43,412 bases of DNA from Chitinophagaceae bacterium (GCA_025360525.1 JANYCA010000113.1:1-43412); one strand, 5' to 3'; counted from the first letter of the stretch, positions 1 to 9,037 are shown. A program made the numbers and translations. The notes: generated by a model not told the origin, from the sequence alone.

Positions 1-72
1 GGCTGACTTACCATTATCAAATTCTTTGAGAATGCCTGCAATCTGGGCAGGACTGAATGTGCTTTTTTTCAT
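1..72 (-). CDS. IS3-family transposase OrfA, N-terminal fragment (runs off the window)
   Basis: Only 24 codons are visible. The ATG is at 70-72 and the frame is open to the left edge. The peptide begins MKKSTFSPAQIAGILKEFDN, which resembles the first helix of the IS3/IS911 OrfA helix-turn-helix (M-K-[KR]-x-[FY]-[ST]-x-x-Q-I-x-x-I-L-K-E). OrfA binds the terminal repeats and normally fuses to the DDE OrfB by programmed frameshifting; OrfB would lie outside the window. The call rests on this short motif plus the inverted-repeat-like end at 140. Confidence 0.55.
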   Translation of the reverse strand, partial: MKKSTFSPAQIAGILKEFDNGKSA

Positions 73-140
73 CTTTTACATTTTTTAAAGTTAACAATTC
101 TGTCTACTTGTAAAACGTACTATTTTTGGGGGAGCTTACA
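1..140 (-). mobile_element. End of an IS3-family-like insertion sequence (partial)
   Basis: The outer end lies near position 140. Read on the minus strand, the element begins TGTAAGCTCCCCCAAAAATA, which has the TG-start and C-run/A-run layout of IS3-family terminal inverted repeats. The start of an OrfA-like transposase follows 68 bases inside. The rest of the element, including the other inverted repeat, lies left of the window, so neither the family subgroup nor the target duplication can be checked. The element ends about 160 bases beyond the stop codon of the gene at 303-3134, so it does not interrupt that gene. Confidence 0.55.
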
Positions 141-302
141 AAACGATATGAATAGTCCTCTTTTTTTATAAAATATATTCGGATACTTAGTGAAAATTGA
201 ATTTATACAAGAGAATAAAAGATAAAATTTTTATAGATAGAACTGTGTCTTTCCATCTGCCATTTTTCTTATTCTTACTTTTTAAAATTGTTTCTCTTAC
301 GA

Positions 303-3134
303 CTAATGCGTTACCGTCAATTTAAATCCTGTATTTACATTTAATGACGCACCCGGGCTTACAATAATACTCCGGCAGGTAGCTGTATTAGAATTAATTG
401 TGGGTGTACCATTCGTGATAATTACATCTGTATTAGCATCCGGTATGGTGCCGCAGCTCCAGTTTCCTGCAGTTTCCCAAAGGTTATTTACGGCCCCGGT
501 CCATGTATTGGCTATTTGCAGGTAAAAGGCATTACTGAATTTTGTATTGTCAATGAGGCAACGATAGCGGTTGCCGTTAAAAGAAGCTGGTATATTGGTG
601 AGCTTAAGGCTTGCAGTAGCGGTACCACTGTAATTAGCATTATTAGAAATTGTCAAAAAATTACCCCCTGTGCTTACCAGCCACTGGTAAGTGGTGCCGG
701 TAATATTAGAAGTGAAGGTTGTATTAACGCCAGCGCATATACTGGTGCTTAATATTTTTTGGACAAAGAAATTACCTGTACCAGAAGCTAAAAACCTAAT
801 GGCATAGCCACCATCTACGCTATCCCACGATAATGGGGTTATTACTTCTTCGTTTGCAACAGGTGTATATATTGTTCCAGCGGACACCTCAGTGCTCGGT
901 TGCCTTATCACTGACAGGTAGCCAGGATCCGTAATAGAAAAATCAGCAGCTTTTAAAGCATTGAATTCTTCGGTTGTAAAATATAGTATCATATTTAATT
1001 GAAGGTTCGGAGGCACACTGTCTGGTTTGATAGTGTAGTTTCGGTTTAGATAAGGCCTGCCCATATACCGGCGTATGGTGCTGAGGTGCTGATAGATGCT
1101 GGCTTGCACCAGGCCCAGGTAATTGTTATCAAGTATATCCATTATGGGAGATGTACCAGGATTAGTGCCATAAGAAGAGTAAACCTCAAGGGCTGTGAAA
1201 TTATTACTGGTGCCAAAAAGTACCGAAGGATTGATAAAAGAAGGGCCATAGTAATTGGGCAACAATATTATCTTCTTTGCCGGGGGTGAATAATTAAGCA
1301 CATCCAGTTTATCAAGGTGGCGCATGTAGATGTTATCGCTACTATTGTCTCCGGGCGTATACCTGCTATCCTGCCAACCGATAAGGCCGCTGCTGCCGGT
1401 ACTATCCTGCGTGGCATAAATTTGTTCAAACCTATATAACCCCCCGTTATACACACCGGTTCCTATGGGTTTACCCATAGCCCCCCATGCCAGTTGAACA
1501 CCGCTTAAAATGGGGCTTACCCTGGCATATTTGTAATACTCCCGAATGTAAAAAAGTGCCTGGCCATTTTTGGCTATCGTTACACGAGGAAGATCAAGGG
1601 AAATATTTGGCATTTCACTTCCAATAGCCACGCCGGTCTTTTCCGGATTGCCCGCAATATTTGTTTGGTATTTTATTGCGAAAGAATCATTTGTTTGCCT
1701 GTTTACCACCAGGTGTTGCAGGCGTACCATCTGGTAGCCCACGGTGCTCATGAGGGTAGCCGCATACGCACTATTTCCCCCGCCTGCCAAAGAGAAATCA
1801 GGATAATAGCTGCTGTAGCCAAGCAGGGTATCTCTAAAGGGATTTAATTTATTTAACGAAAGAGGAACAATGGGGTTAAATCCAATTTCCGGATTGCTTT
1901 GAGAACAGCGCTGATAAGGAATACTGTCAAATTTTTCGTCCCGAAATGTATAGCCTATTACATAAAAACTTGACACTACATTATTGAGCAACGTCCTTTT
2001 GGTGGCAGCCAGCACGTTTACATTAATATTACCATTGGTTGCCAGAGTGGTGCCTTTGGCAAAATTATAATCATAGGCAGTATTATCATCTATCAACTGG
2101 AAGCCGTTAGATAGAAGGCGGTAATTGGTGTATTCGTACACGGGGCCGCTGCCGCCGCCGCAGGCCACTCGTTGATAATCGGATTGCAGCATATACAGTA
2201 CGTATGCGTCGCCCTTAACATAGTTGGTAATTCTTGGGCAGGCAGAGCCTGATGTATTGCGGAAAAAAGTTTTTACCCTCGCATTCTTTTTTGCTTTCCA
2301 TACTTTGTTATATCCAAGCATGGTTCTCTGTGGCCCATTGCCAACCAACCCCATAATAACATTGCAGCCACCATTTAAGTCGCTCCAGATATTATAGTCT
2401 GTTAAAGTAGTACCCGGATATATTACAGCTGTCTTTATACCGCAGTTAGCAACCTCACTGGTTTGCACGGCGTTTTCATTTACTTTACCGCCGCCATAAA
2501 ACCGGAGGTTGCCGTTTTCGTCCCTGTAATTATATACATACAGGTTTTCTATGTCATAACCATTACCCCCTCTGTAAGCAATAAAAAAACCTTTATTTCC
2601 ATCGGCTATTAATTGCGAAGCAAAAACTAGATTGGCCACATTAGAGCGGGCCAAAATATAGCCGGGACTGGCAAACACGCCGGTTCCATTACTGCGGACG
2701 TGCTGTACCGTTGCCCTTTCCCAAACATAATTGGATACGCTGTCATCCGAAAAACAAAGGTAGAATCCTCCTGCACTGTCTGTGGCGGCAAAGTTGCGGC
2801 TTCGGTAATCCTGGCTTGACGAAAAAGTATAGTGTTGGTTATTAGGGCCACTCACTATTGCAACACCATTTGCTGCCCAAAGGCGTTTACCTGTTTTATC
2901 ATACTTCTGGGCGTAGATGTCTGAATTGTCATTTGCACTATTGCGGTTATCTTGCCATATTACAAAATACCCATTGTCTGGATAACTGGTAAGCAGGATT
3001 GGATTTTTTTGAATGAGTAATGCGGTGCTCACCGCCATATGGAGGCTATCCTGAAAGTAGTTGCTGGTATTGCTCCATTGCGCCAATGATACTAAAGAAG
3101 TGGCTGCTAATACAAGGGTGAATATTTTTTTCAT
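303..3134 (-). CDS. Large secreted protein with DIYAQ-type repeats, Ig-like domain and W/G-rich C-terminal module
   Basis: 943 residues, with a clear signal peptide (MKKIFTLVLAATSLVSLAQ). The body has beta-propeller-like segments of the type W-Q-D-x-R...DIYAQ...G...W, near residue 55 and again near residue 585 (GWQDSRYTPGDNSSDNIY). These are common in Bacteroidota exoproteins. An Ig-like segment (about 800-875, with cysteines and YQW) precedes a final module of about 68 residues (TWTGAVNNLWETAGNW ... LNVNTGFKLTVTH). A similar module ends the protein at 10007-11281. There is no canonical T9SS sorting domain. The ATG lies 4 bases after the stop of the metalloprotease gene, so the two are surely co-transcribed and probably translationally coupled. 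The molecular function is unknown; a cell-surface or secreted partner or substrate of the protease is a guess from context. Confidence 0.8.
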   Translation of the reverse strand: MKKIFTLVLAATSLVSLAQWSNTSNYFQDSLHMAVSTALLIQKNPILLTSYPDNGYFVIWQDNRNSANDNSDIYAQKYDKTGKRLWAANGVAIVSGPNNQHYTFSSSQDYRSRNFAATDSAGGFYLCFSDDSVSNYVWERATVQHVRSNGTGVFASPGYILARSNVANLVFASQLIADGNKGFFIAYRGGNGYDIENLYVYNYRDENGNLRFYGGGKVNENAVQTSEVANCGIKTAVIYPGTTLTDYNIWSDLNGGCNVIMGLVGNGPQRTMLGYNKVWKAKKNARVKTFFRNTSGSACPRITNYVKGDAYVLYMLQSDYQRVACGGGSGPVYEYTNYRLLSNGFQLIDDNTAYDYNFAKGTTLATNGNINVNVLAATKRTLLNNVVSSFYVIGYTFRDEKFDSIPYQRCSQSNPEIGFNPIVPLSLNKLNPFRDTLLGYSSYYPDFSLAGGGNSAYAATLMSTVGYQMVRLQHLVVNRQTNDSFAIKYQTNIAGNPEKTGVAIGSEMPNISLDLPRVTIAKNGQALFYIREYYKYARVSPILSGVQLAWGAMGKPIGTGVYNGGLYRFEQIYATQDSTGSSGLIGWQDSRYTPGDNSSDNIYMRHLDKLDVLNYSPPAKKIILLPNYYGPSFINPSVLFGTSNNFTALEVYSSYGTNPGTSPIMDILDNNYLGLVQASIYQHLSTIRRYMGRPYLNRNYTIKPDSVPPNLQLNMILYFTTEEFNALKAADFSITDPGYLSVIRQPSTEVSAGTIYTPVANEEVITPLSWDSVDGGYAIRFLASGTGNFFVQKILSTSICAGVNTTFTSNITGTTYQWLVSTGGNFLTISNNANYSGTATASLKLTNIPASFNGNRYRCLIDNTKFSNAFYLQIANTWTGAVNNLWETAGNWSCGTIPDANTDVIITNGTPTINSNTATCRSIIVSPGASLNVNTGFKLTVTH

Positions 3135-3138
3135 CGCT

Positions 3139-4713
3139 CTATTTTTTGGGGAGTGTGGATAGATACGTCCCTGTTGGATTATCTATTTTAATCGGTGTAT
3201 TCTTAATGTATTCGTCCTTTTCATTTTTAATAACAGGGCCCGCATTTTTATTATATGCATAACTGTCGTTGTTATTTGTGTTGCTGATAAAACCAAAACA
3301 ATCCACACAAAGCAGCAGGCAGGCACTCTGATCAATAAAATTCCTGACGGCATTGCCAGGCAATTTGCCAAAGCCGTTATAGTAACCAATAAAATTGCCT
3401 CCAACCCCTGCTGTACAATAACTCATAATTGTTCCTCCATTGGATGGTGGAGGAGGACCTTTTGGACAGGGTGGATCTGTTTTAAGAACACGTTCTGTAG
3501 GGGCACAACTGTCAATAGCGCCGTAAGTATCCGGATTGCTGGTTAATTTCCATCCACACCACTGTGTATGATGTGCGCCCAGTAAATGGCCTATTTCATG
3601 CATTACAAGATAAATTTGCGCCCCGGTAGTATTGGGGCCAGTTGGAAAATTTTGTGTACTAAAGCCTACATAATTTAATTCGGCATAAAGGCAGGCAGAA
3701 ACACTATCAGTACCGTTATGACTATATGCCGGACATGTGTTGGCAGACACTGCTTTTATCCTTCCGATATCATCTGCAATCCCGGACCGTATTCGTTGCG
3801 ATGGGCTATAATCAAGCCCTACACAAATATTCCCAAAAAAATTATCCTTCCAGTAACCGGCCAGGTCATATAGTGCATTCTCTCTCTTATCGCCGCGGAA
3901 AGGATCTGGTGTTGACCATACATTTACCGAAGCTACCTGTATGTTGATGGTATCATTATAATATCCTGTTGCCACAGCGTTAAATAACTCATATACGTAG
4001 TTCACCGTTTTTTGAATGTTGCTATCCTGCCACAGGTATAGGCTGTCAAAACAATCTACAAAAACATTTACGCATTTATCTTTATAGGATAAGGGGTCTG
4101 CAACTACACCGTTTAATTGAATGCCGTTTAATGTTTGGGTTTTTGCACTTTTTTTTGTACCGCAATCAAATGGCACTTCAGGAAACGCCAGTTGGGAGCT
4201 ATTATACAACCGGTAGATCGTTTTATCTTTTTCATCTGCCTTGGTTACCTGTACCACTTTATCGGCCATTGTTGCCACAACCGACAGGTAATCATCATTT
4301 GCGGTAAGAATTACATTGTTTATGCTTTTTTCCCCTGTTACAATACCACGGTAAGTAACTGGCAGTTTTATATTTTCAATTACGTTGGTGTTGTTTTCTG
4401 TGAACTTAACATTGCCCAGGCTAAATTTAATCAGGTCGCAGGTAATGGATTGTTTGTTGCTAAGAGGAATGCTGATTGTTATCGCATCCGGCCTTTGCTC
4501 CATTAGTTGCCTGTTTAATGTTGTGTTTACACTAAGTTGCTGGTAAGTTCCCCTGCCTGCCATGGTTTTGCTGGCTATAAAATTAAAAGCAGAAATCCTG
4601 GTAAAAGAAACATTATTTGCTTTTGCGGCTAATACCCTGTTTTTTACTGGCCAGTCTTGTGCAAATGAATGTGCGGCAGTGGTTAATAAGAATACTGTAA
4701 GCAATTTTTTCAT
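3139..4713 (-). CDS. Secreted reprolysin-like (M12B-type) zinc metalloprotease
   Basis: 524 residues with a signal peptide (MKKLLTVFLLTTAAHSFAQ). The zinc motif HEIGHLLGAHH is at residues 372-382, with H372, H376 and H382 as ligands and E373 as the general base. A Met-turn (GGTIMSYC, M430) follows about 50 residues later. The extended HExxHxxGxxH motif places it among metzincins, closest to the reprolysin-like/M12B group found in many Bacteroidota exoproteins. The N-terminal ~200 residues look like a propeptide or beta-rich prodomain. No T9SS C-terminal domain is seen; the tail after residue 470 is low-complexity (N/D/K-rich). It is the first gene of a two-gene operon with the secreted protein at 303-3134. 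The substrate is unknown. Confidence 0.85.
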   Translation of the reverse strand: MKKLLTVFLLTTAAHSFAQDWPVKNRVLAAKANNVSFTRISAFNFIASKTMAGRGTYQQLSVNTTLNRQLMEQRPDAITISIPLSNKQSITCDLIKFSLGNVKFTENNTNVIENIKLPVTYRGIVTGEKSINNVILTANDDYLSVVATMADKVVQVTKADEKDKTIYRLYNSSQLAFPEVPFDCGTKKSAKTQTLNGIQLNGVVADPLSYKDKCVNVFVDCFDSLYLWQDSNIQKTVNYVYELFNAVATGYYNDTINIQVASVNVWSTPDPFRGDKRENALYDLAGYWKDNFFGNICVGLDYSPSQRIRSGIADDIGRIKAVSANTCPAYSHNGTDSVSACLYAELNYVGFSTQNFPTGPNTTGAQIYLVMHEIGHLLGAHHTQWCGWKLTSNPDTYGAIDSCAPTERVLKTDPPCPKGPPPPSNGGTIMSYCTAGVGGNFIGYYNGFGKLPGNAVRNFIDQSACLLLCVDCFGFISNTNNNDSYAYNKNAGPVIKNEKDEYIKNTPIKIDNPTGTYLSTLPKK

Positions 4714-5088
4714 TTATAGGTTGTTTTAGGGGGTAGAGATACAAAATATTATCCTATTTCACAAGCACCCATTTTACTTGGCAGTACCATTCTGGTAATC
4801 GGGCACTCTTTTTTTACAATTTTTTGTTTGTGAATGGGTTAGCATCAGTGTTTTCAATCATTTTAAGCAGGTGGCTAAAAGATGATTTAGTAAAATTTAG
4901 GGTTGAATTCTTGCTACTTGCTTTTTCCTTTGTAATTACAATAGTCTCTTTTTAAAACCTTTTCCTTTTAAAATTGTGGGCCATGTTGACCGCAGATGCT
5001 TGCAATTATTTAATTCTTTCTTTCCTAAAATCATTCTTTGATTTACGGCCAACAGGTATTAGTTTCGTCTTTCAAAAAATTAGAAAAA
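4714..5088. other. Divergent intergenic region between metalloprotease and DUF2911 gene
   Basis: 375 AT-rich bases separating two divergently transcribed genes, so promoters for both should lie here. I see no RNA gene and no convincing ORF. A perfect 12-base palindrome TTGTAATTACAA is at 4930-4941, about 150 bases upstream of the DUF2911 start, and could be a regulator site. No good TAnnTTTG -7 box could be assigned with confidence. Confidence 0.4.
4930..4941. promoter_or_regulatory. 12-bp perfect palindrome, candidate operator
   Basis: TTGTAATTACAA equals its own reverse complement. It lies in the divergent intergenic space upstream of the exported DUF2911 protein and the metalloprotease operon. 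In an AT-rich genome such a palindrome can arise by chance, so assignment as an operator is tentative. Confidence 0.2.
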
Positions 5089-5919
5089 ATGAAAAAATTA
5101 TTCACCATTGCAGCCTTTGCAATTGGCAGTGGCGCATTTGCACAATCACTTACTACCCCTCAGCCAAGTACCACACAAACCATCAAACAGAATTTTGGTT
5201 TGTCATCGATTGAGTTGTCTTACTCTAGACCCAATATGAAAGGACGCACCGTTATGGGCAACCTGGTACCATTTGGTAAAGTGTGGCGCACCGGTGCCAA
5301 CTCCGCCACTACGCTTACTTTTGGAGATGATGTAACGATTGGAAATAAATTAGTACCAGCGGGCAAATATGGCCTGGTGACAATACCTGGAAAAGACAGC
5401 TGGGTGTTAATTATCACCAAACAACTGGATGTAACTTCTCCATCTGCCTATAAAGAAGAAAGTGATGTAGTGAGAGTGACAGCTGCACCAACAAACATTA
5501 AAGACAAGGTAGAATCTTTTACCATCCAATTTGGCAATGTAAAATCAAACACCTGTTCATTGGATTTAATGTGGGAAAACACTTTGGTAAGTTTACCTAT
5601 TACCACAGATGTTGATACAAAAGTAATGAAGCAGATTGACAACATTATGACCAAAGACAACCTGCCTTATTTTAATGCTGGCATGTATTATATGGAAAAT
5701 GGTAAAGATTTAAACCAGGCATTAACATGGTTTAATAAAGCCGCAGATCAAAACCCAACAGCCTACTGGATTCAACACCAAAAAGCAAACTGTTTAGCAA
5801 AACTGGGTAAAAAAACCGAAGCCATTGCTGCAGCAACTAAATCGCTGGAACTGGCTACAGAAGCTAAAAATTCTGATTACGTAAAATTGAATGAAGACTT
5901 ACTGAAGTCTTTAAAATAA
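5089..5919 (+). CDS. Exported DUF2911 domain protein with C-terminal TPR
   Basis: 276 residues from the chosen ATG at 5089, which gives a proper signal peptide (MKKLFTIAAFAIGSGAFAQ). An in-frame ATG at 5038 would put 17 polar residues in front of it and is less likely. Residues about 30-170 match DUF2911, a Bacteroidota family with conserved IELSYSRPNMKGR, VPFGKVWRTGAN and PAGKYGL segments; its function is not known. The C-terminal third (about 190-276) is helical with TPR-like residues (ALTWFNKAADQNPTAYWIQH...ANCLAKLGKKTEAI). It is monocistronic and followed by a strong terminator. The protein is probably periplasmic. Confidence 0.85.
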   Translation: MKKLFTIAAFAIGSGAFAQSLTTPQPSTTQTIKQNFGLSSIELSYSRPNMKGRTVMGNLVPFGKVWRTGANSATTLTFGDDVTIGNKLVPAGKYGLVTIPGKDSWVLIITKQLDVTSPSAYKEESDVVRVTAAPTNIKDKVESFTIQFGNVKSNTCSLDLMWENTLVSLPITTDVDTKVMKQIDNIMTKDNLPYFNAGMYYMENGKDLNQALTWFNKAADQNPTAYWIQHQKANCLAKLGKKTEAIAAATKSLELATEAKNSDYVKLNEDLLKSLK

Positions 5920-5936
5920 AATATTTTTATCAGCGG

Positions 5937-5974
5937 GCTACCTGGTTTCTTTATTGAAAACAGGTAGCTTTTTT
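5937..5974 (+). terminator. Rho-independent terminator after the DUF2911 gene
   Basis: The 8-bp perfect stem GCTACCTG/CAGGTAGC (5937-5944 with 5961-5968), with further TTTC/GAAA pairing in the loop, is followed directly by six T residues (5969-5974). It sits 17 bases after the stop codon at 5919. Confidence 0.85.
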
Positions 5975-5990
5975 ATGCAAGGAACGGAAA

Positions 5991-6108
5991 GTTGAATAAT
6001 TGATAATTGATAATTGGATGAATTAATGATTGGATGAATTGATGATTAATAATTGAATAATTCAATTCAATTCACCATTCAACTAATTCACCATTCACAA
6101 TTCACTTT
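5991..6108. repeat. Degenerate heptanucleotide-like repeat tract (TAATTGA / CCATTCA)
   Basis: Between the terminator of the DUF2911 gene and the end of the MFS gene lies a low-complexity tract. Its left half is built from ATTGATA/ATGATTG-like units and its right half from CAATTCA/CCATTCA units, many in 7-base register. It contains no ORF and no stable terminator. It resembles the short tandemly repeated repetitive (STRR) sequences of some bacterial intergenic regions and belongs to the same kind of element as the blocks at 11285-11350 and 15042-15201. Confidence 0.6.
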
Positions 6109-6118
6109 TAGCTTTCTT

Positions 6119-7318
6119 CTAGTACAATTGCTCATCAAAGTCCTGAACAGAAACAGGCAGTTTTCTGTTTGTCAGAAACTTATTTCTCCATGCAGCTACT
6201 GCTGCCAGCAATGCCATTAAAATAAGCAGTGAAAAACTTTTTGAAAGATCGGTTTTTTCAGAAATAAAACCAATCAGTGACGGGCCTGTTAAAAAGCCAA
6301 CCAATCCGCCGGTAGTTACCATAGCAAACCCCTCAACTGTGCTTACGCCTGGTATATTTGCTGAGGCACTAAAAAGCACCGGTACAATACAGGAACATCC
6401 AACACCCACCAAGACATATCCTGTAATAGCAACCGGAATTACAGTGGCGATTACCACCATTAAAAAACCTACCGCAGCCACCAACGATCCGGCTATAACA
6501 ATTCTTTTATTGCCAATTCTTGTAATTAACTGATCGCCGTTAAGCCTGCCGAGCGTCATTGCAATAGAGAAACCTGCATAGCCAAAACTGAGTATTGATT
6601 TGGGTGCATGCATAACCTCTTTCATATAAATTGCACTCCAGTCTGCAACACATCCTTCTGCCATAAATGTAACCATACAAATAAATGATATGCCCAAAAT
6701 AGTAATGGAAGGCAGCTTTATTCCAGACCTGGAATGAATAATATCCGTATTGGAAAGCAGGTAATGCCTGTTGGAAATTATTACCAATGCAATAGATGCC
6801 GAAACCATCACTATCTGCCAGCCGGATGGAATATGTATCGCAAATAAAAATCCGGCCAGGCCTGCACTTACAGCACCGCCCAGGCTATACATACCATGGC
6901 AGGTGCTCATAAAGAGGCGGCTATATTTTTTCTCGAGCAAATTAACAGTAGAGTTGGAAGATACCCCGTTTAAAAAACTGAAAAACCCATAAAGGTAGAG
7001 ACAGGTCCAAAACATCGGCCTGTTAAATGAATTAATCTGCAGTATCATCAGCACACATAAAACCAGGTAGCCGCTCATCATCCATCGGCCAACCTGTATT
7101 TTGCTGAAAACCCTTGTTGAGAGCAGCATGCCGGTGATAGCGCCCAAGGGCGAGAGCAATAAAGATAAACCAAGGCTGCCGTCTGAAAACTGCAATCTTT
7201 CTTTAATGCCGGGGATTGCAGCTACCCAGGTACCAAACAATAAACTGGAGGTTGCAAATAAAAAGCCCACTGCAAGAACAGGCTTAGTAATGAAGAATGA
7301 ACGAATGTTTTGAAACAT
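6119..7318 (-). CDS. MFS transporter (YbjJ/fucose-permease-like)
   Basis: Major facilitator superfamily protein of 399 residues from the ATG at 7318. A longer reading from 7360 adds 14 polar residues (MYFLESDNVILKDI) and would cover a palindrome that looks regulatory. About 12 hydrophobic helices are visible, starting FFITKPVLAVGFLFATSSLLFGTW. The first half has AAIPGIKERLQFSDGSLGLSLL, typical of the YbjJ-like branch. The second half begins near SITILGISFICMVTFMAEGC. The substrate cannot be told from sequence; relatives are annotated as sugar or drug transporters. The gene stands alone. Confidence 0.85.
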   Translation of the reverse strand: MFQNIRSFFITKPVLAVGFLFATSSLLFGTWVAAIPGIKERLQFSDGSLGLSLLLSPLGAITGMLLSTRVFSKIQVGRWMMSGYLVLCVLMILQINSFNRPMFWTCLYLYGFFSFLNGVSSNSTVNLLEKKYSRLFMSTCHGMYSLGGAVSAGLAGFLFAIHIPSGWQIVMVSASIALVIISNRHYLLSNTDIIHSRSGIKLPSITILGISFICMVTFMAEGCVADWSAIYMKEVMHAPKSILSFGYAGFSIAMTLGRLNGDQLITRIGNKRIVIAGSLVAAVGFLMVVIATVIPVAITGYVLVGVGCSCIVPVLFSASANIPGVSTVEGFAMVTTGGLVGFLTGPSLIGFISEKTDLSKSFSLLILMALLAAVAAWRNKFLTNRKLPVSVQDFDEQLY

Positions 7319-7327
7319 GATATCTTT

Positions 7328-7356
7328 CAAAATTACATTATCACTTTCTAGAAAGT
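7328..7356 (-). promoter_or_regulatory. Palindrome plus -7-like box upstream of the MFS gene
   Basis: A perfect 14-bp palindrome ACTTTCTAGAAAGT (7343-7356) lies just upstream of a minus-strand TAATTTTG (7328-7335), which fits the Bacteroidota -7 consensus TAnnTTTG. The likely start codon at 7318 is 9 bases after this box. If the box is used, the palindrome would sit between -10 and -35, a typical repressor position, and the mRNA would have almost no leader. Confidence 0.35.
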
Positions 7357-7551
7357 ACATAAAAGAATTAATTTGTGCCGGTTAATAACTAATAACAAAA
7401 TATCACCTGATGATAAGCCGGCCAAACTGGCAAGATGCTTTTTGAATGGGCGAGAATTTATTTTACCAACAAAACATACAAATATGAAAATGTAAATGAG
7501 AACAATTTGATTTCATCGTGTTATTCTATTTGAAAAGAAGAGGAAAAAAGA

Positions 7552-7590
7552 TGGCACTACTTTTTAATAGAGGCCGTAGTGCCTTTTTTG
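7552..7590. terminator. Bidirectional stem-loop terminator downstream of the DUF6089 gene
   Basis: GGCACTAC (7553-7560) pairs perfectly with GTAGTGCC (7576-7583). On the plus strand the stem is followed by six Ts. On the minus strand it is followed by ATCTTTTTT. The only gene pointing at it is the minus-strand outer-membrane protein ending at 7635, so its working orientation is probably minus. Confidence 0.7.
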
Positions 7591-7634
7591 ATAGAAATAT
7601 TACGGTATAAAACCAACTTATTAGTGAGGAAATT

Positions 7635-8480
7635 TTAGAACACCATTTTGGGGCATCCCAATTGGCTTCTACCATCACCATAGCCCCGGTCGTATTTGGG
7701 ACTGAGCCTGAAACTAAGACCTAGCCCGGTGAAATAATAATAGTCTTTTACTTTAGGATTGCCTCTTTTGGCACCAGCACCAGGATAGTTACGTACCGGC
7801 TTCAATTCGTCGCCCCTGAAGGCCATGTCAACTGCTTTTTGCCCGTTGTTAATTAACAACAGGTTTTTATCTGCCAGCGTGGTACTTACGTCATCCAAAT
7901 AATCGGTTGATAAAATACGTAAGCCAGTTTCAAAACGAAGATGAATATCATCACTCAAAGCAAGTTTAACACCGCCGCCAAATGGGATGGCTGTTCCACG
8001 CAGGGAATATTTTTCTCTTCCAAGGTAAAAGCCCTGCCCTTCTGTGCCCAACGGCTGCAAATTTACTTTGTTGCCTTGCTTATCTATAGCAGACGGATTA
8101 AAACCAAAAGTGCCGATGCCTGCGAAAATAAAAGGCGTAAAACTGTGTTCGTAATTGTTGATTAAATCATATTCAAGTCCCAGGTGAAGTTCAGAAATGG
8201 GGGAAGTAAAGCTTAAGTTACGGGTTGCATTCAATGGACTTTTTTTATCATCAGCGCCAACCTTTGCAAGCGTATAGCCTGCTCTTATAAAAAGTTTACT
8301 GGATAATTCATACAATAAACCAACTCCAACTGCTCCCTTTGACTGGTTAAAAGTAAACCTGCTGCCCTGAAGGTCGCCCTGGTAATTGCTTGATCCTGCA
8401 AATAATGTCATATGAAGGTTTTGCGCCTGCGCAAAACAAGAGGATGTCAAGAGAAATATGCTGAGTAAAAGGTGTCTCAT
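7635..8480 (-). CDS. DUF6089-family outer-membrane beta-barrel protein
   Basis: 281 residues from the ATG at 8480, giving the signal peptide MRHLLLSIFLLTSSCFAQAQ; an upstream ATG at 8504 adds MFISLQRS. After the signal the pattern is alternating beta strands ending in aromatic residues (LHMTLFAGSSNYQGDLQG, GVGLLYELSSKLFIRAGYTLAKVGADD, ELHLGLEYDLI, FTPFIFAGIGTFGFNP). This is the usual form of the Bacteroidota DUF6089 porin-like family, often adjacent to isoprenoid or OMP genes. It probably forms a small barrel in the outer membrane; no ligand is known. It is the last gene of a run with the lipoprotein (104 bases upstream) and truB. Confidence 0.75.
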   Translation of the reverse strand: MRHLLLSIFLLTSSCFAQAQNLHMTLFAGSSNYQGDLQGSRFTFNQSKGAVGVGLLYELSSKLFIRAGYTLAKVGADDKKSPLNATRNLSFTSPISELHLGLEYDLINNYEHSFTPFIFAGIGTFGFNPSAIDKQGNKVNLQPLGTEGQGFYLGREKYSLRGTAIPFGGGVKLALSDDIHLRFETGLRILSTDYLDDVSTTLADKNLLLINNGQKAVDMAFRGDELKPVRNYPGAGAKRGNPKVKDYYYFTGLGLSFRLSPKYDRGYGDGRSQLGCPKMVF

Positions 8481-8584
8481 AGATCTTTGTAACGAAATAA
8501 ACATGATTGTATTGTTTTATTGTGAAACAATAGTCAAAATACGTACCATAGATATTACGACAAATTCCGAACCTGTACTTGTTT

Positions 8585-9037
8585 CTAATGGAATACCTGG
8601 TTAAACCTGATGGGTGTGCAGTGCTCGGAAAGTATTTGCACTTTATCGTCTTTTTTAATGAGGGTAACGCTACATCGTTGGTCTTCATCAAAAGGAATGC
8701 CTCTATAAATCCCTTTTCCCAGCCAACGGGTGCTCACCACGGCTGTATTTTCATATAATGCCACCACTATTTCACAACGATCCATCGACTGGAGGAGATA
8801 GGTATTTGAGCCGGCTGTTTGTACCAAACTATCCCTGCTAAACCTTCCTCCCGATTGGGTAAAATAAATATATACGGGTGATAAAACTGAATCTACTTTT
8901 TTTAAGTCTTTGTTGCGCCAGCCGTCGTCAAATTGTTTAATAACATTGACAACTTCTTGTTCAGTAAGTTTTGTTTGCTTCTTACAGCCCGTAATACCTG
9001 CCATCAATAACAGGATGATTCCTATAAAATTTTTCAT
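8585..9037 (-). CDS. Lipoprotein with NTF2-like (DUF4440/SnoaL-type) domain
   Basis: 150 residues. The N-terminus has a lipobox-like end (LLMAGITGC, Cys18), so it is predicted to be lipidated and membrane-anchored. Residues about 28-145 follow the alpha+beta-barrel pattern of NTF2-like DUF4440 proteins (VVNVIKQFDDGWRNKDLKKVDSV ... YIYF ... TAVVSTRW). The fold often binds small ligands, but no catalytic set can be identified here. It ends 104 bases before the DUF6089 start and begins 47 bases after the truB stop, so co-transcription with truB is likely. Confidence 0.7.
   Translation of the reverse strand: MKNFIGIILLLMAGITGCKKQTKLTEQEVVNVIKQFDDGWRNKDLKKVDSVLSPVYIYFTQSGGRFSRDSLVQTAGSNTYLLQSMDRCEIVVALYENTAVVSTRWLGKGIYRGIPFDEDQRCSVTLIKKDDKVQILSEHCTPIRFNQVFH

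Noticed and set aside
4135..4506. 123-codon plus-strand ORF inside the metalloprotease gene
   Set aside because: It lies fully antisense to a well-supported protease gene and has a Cys/Phe-rich, non-protein-like composition.
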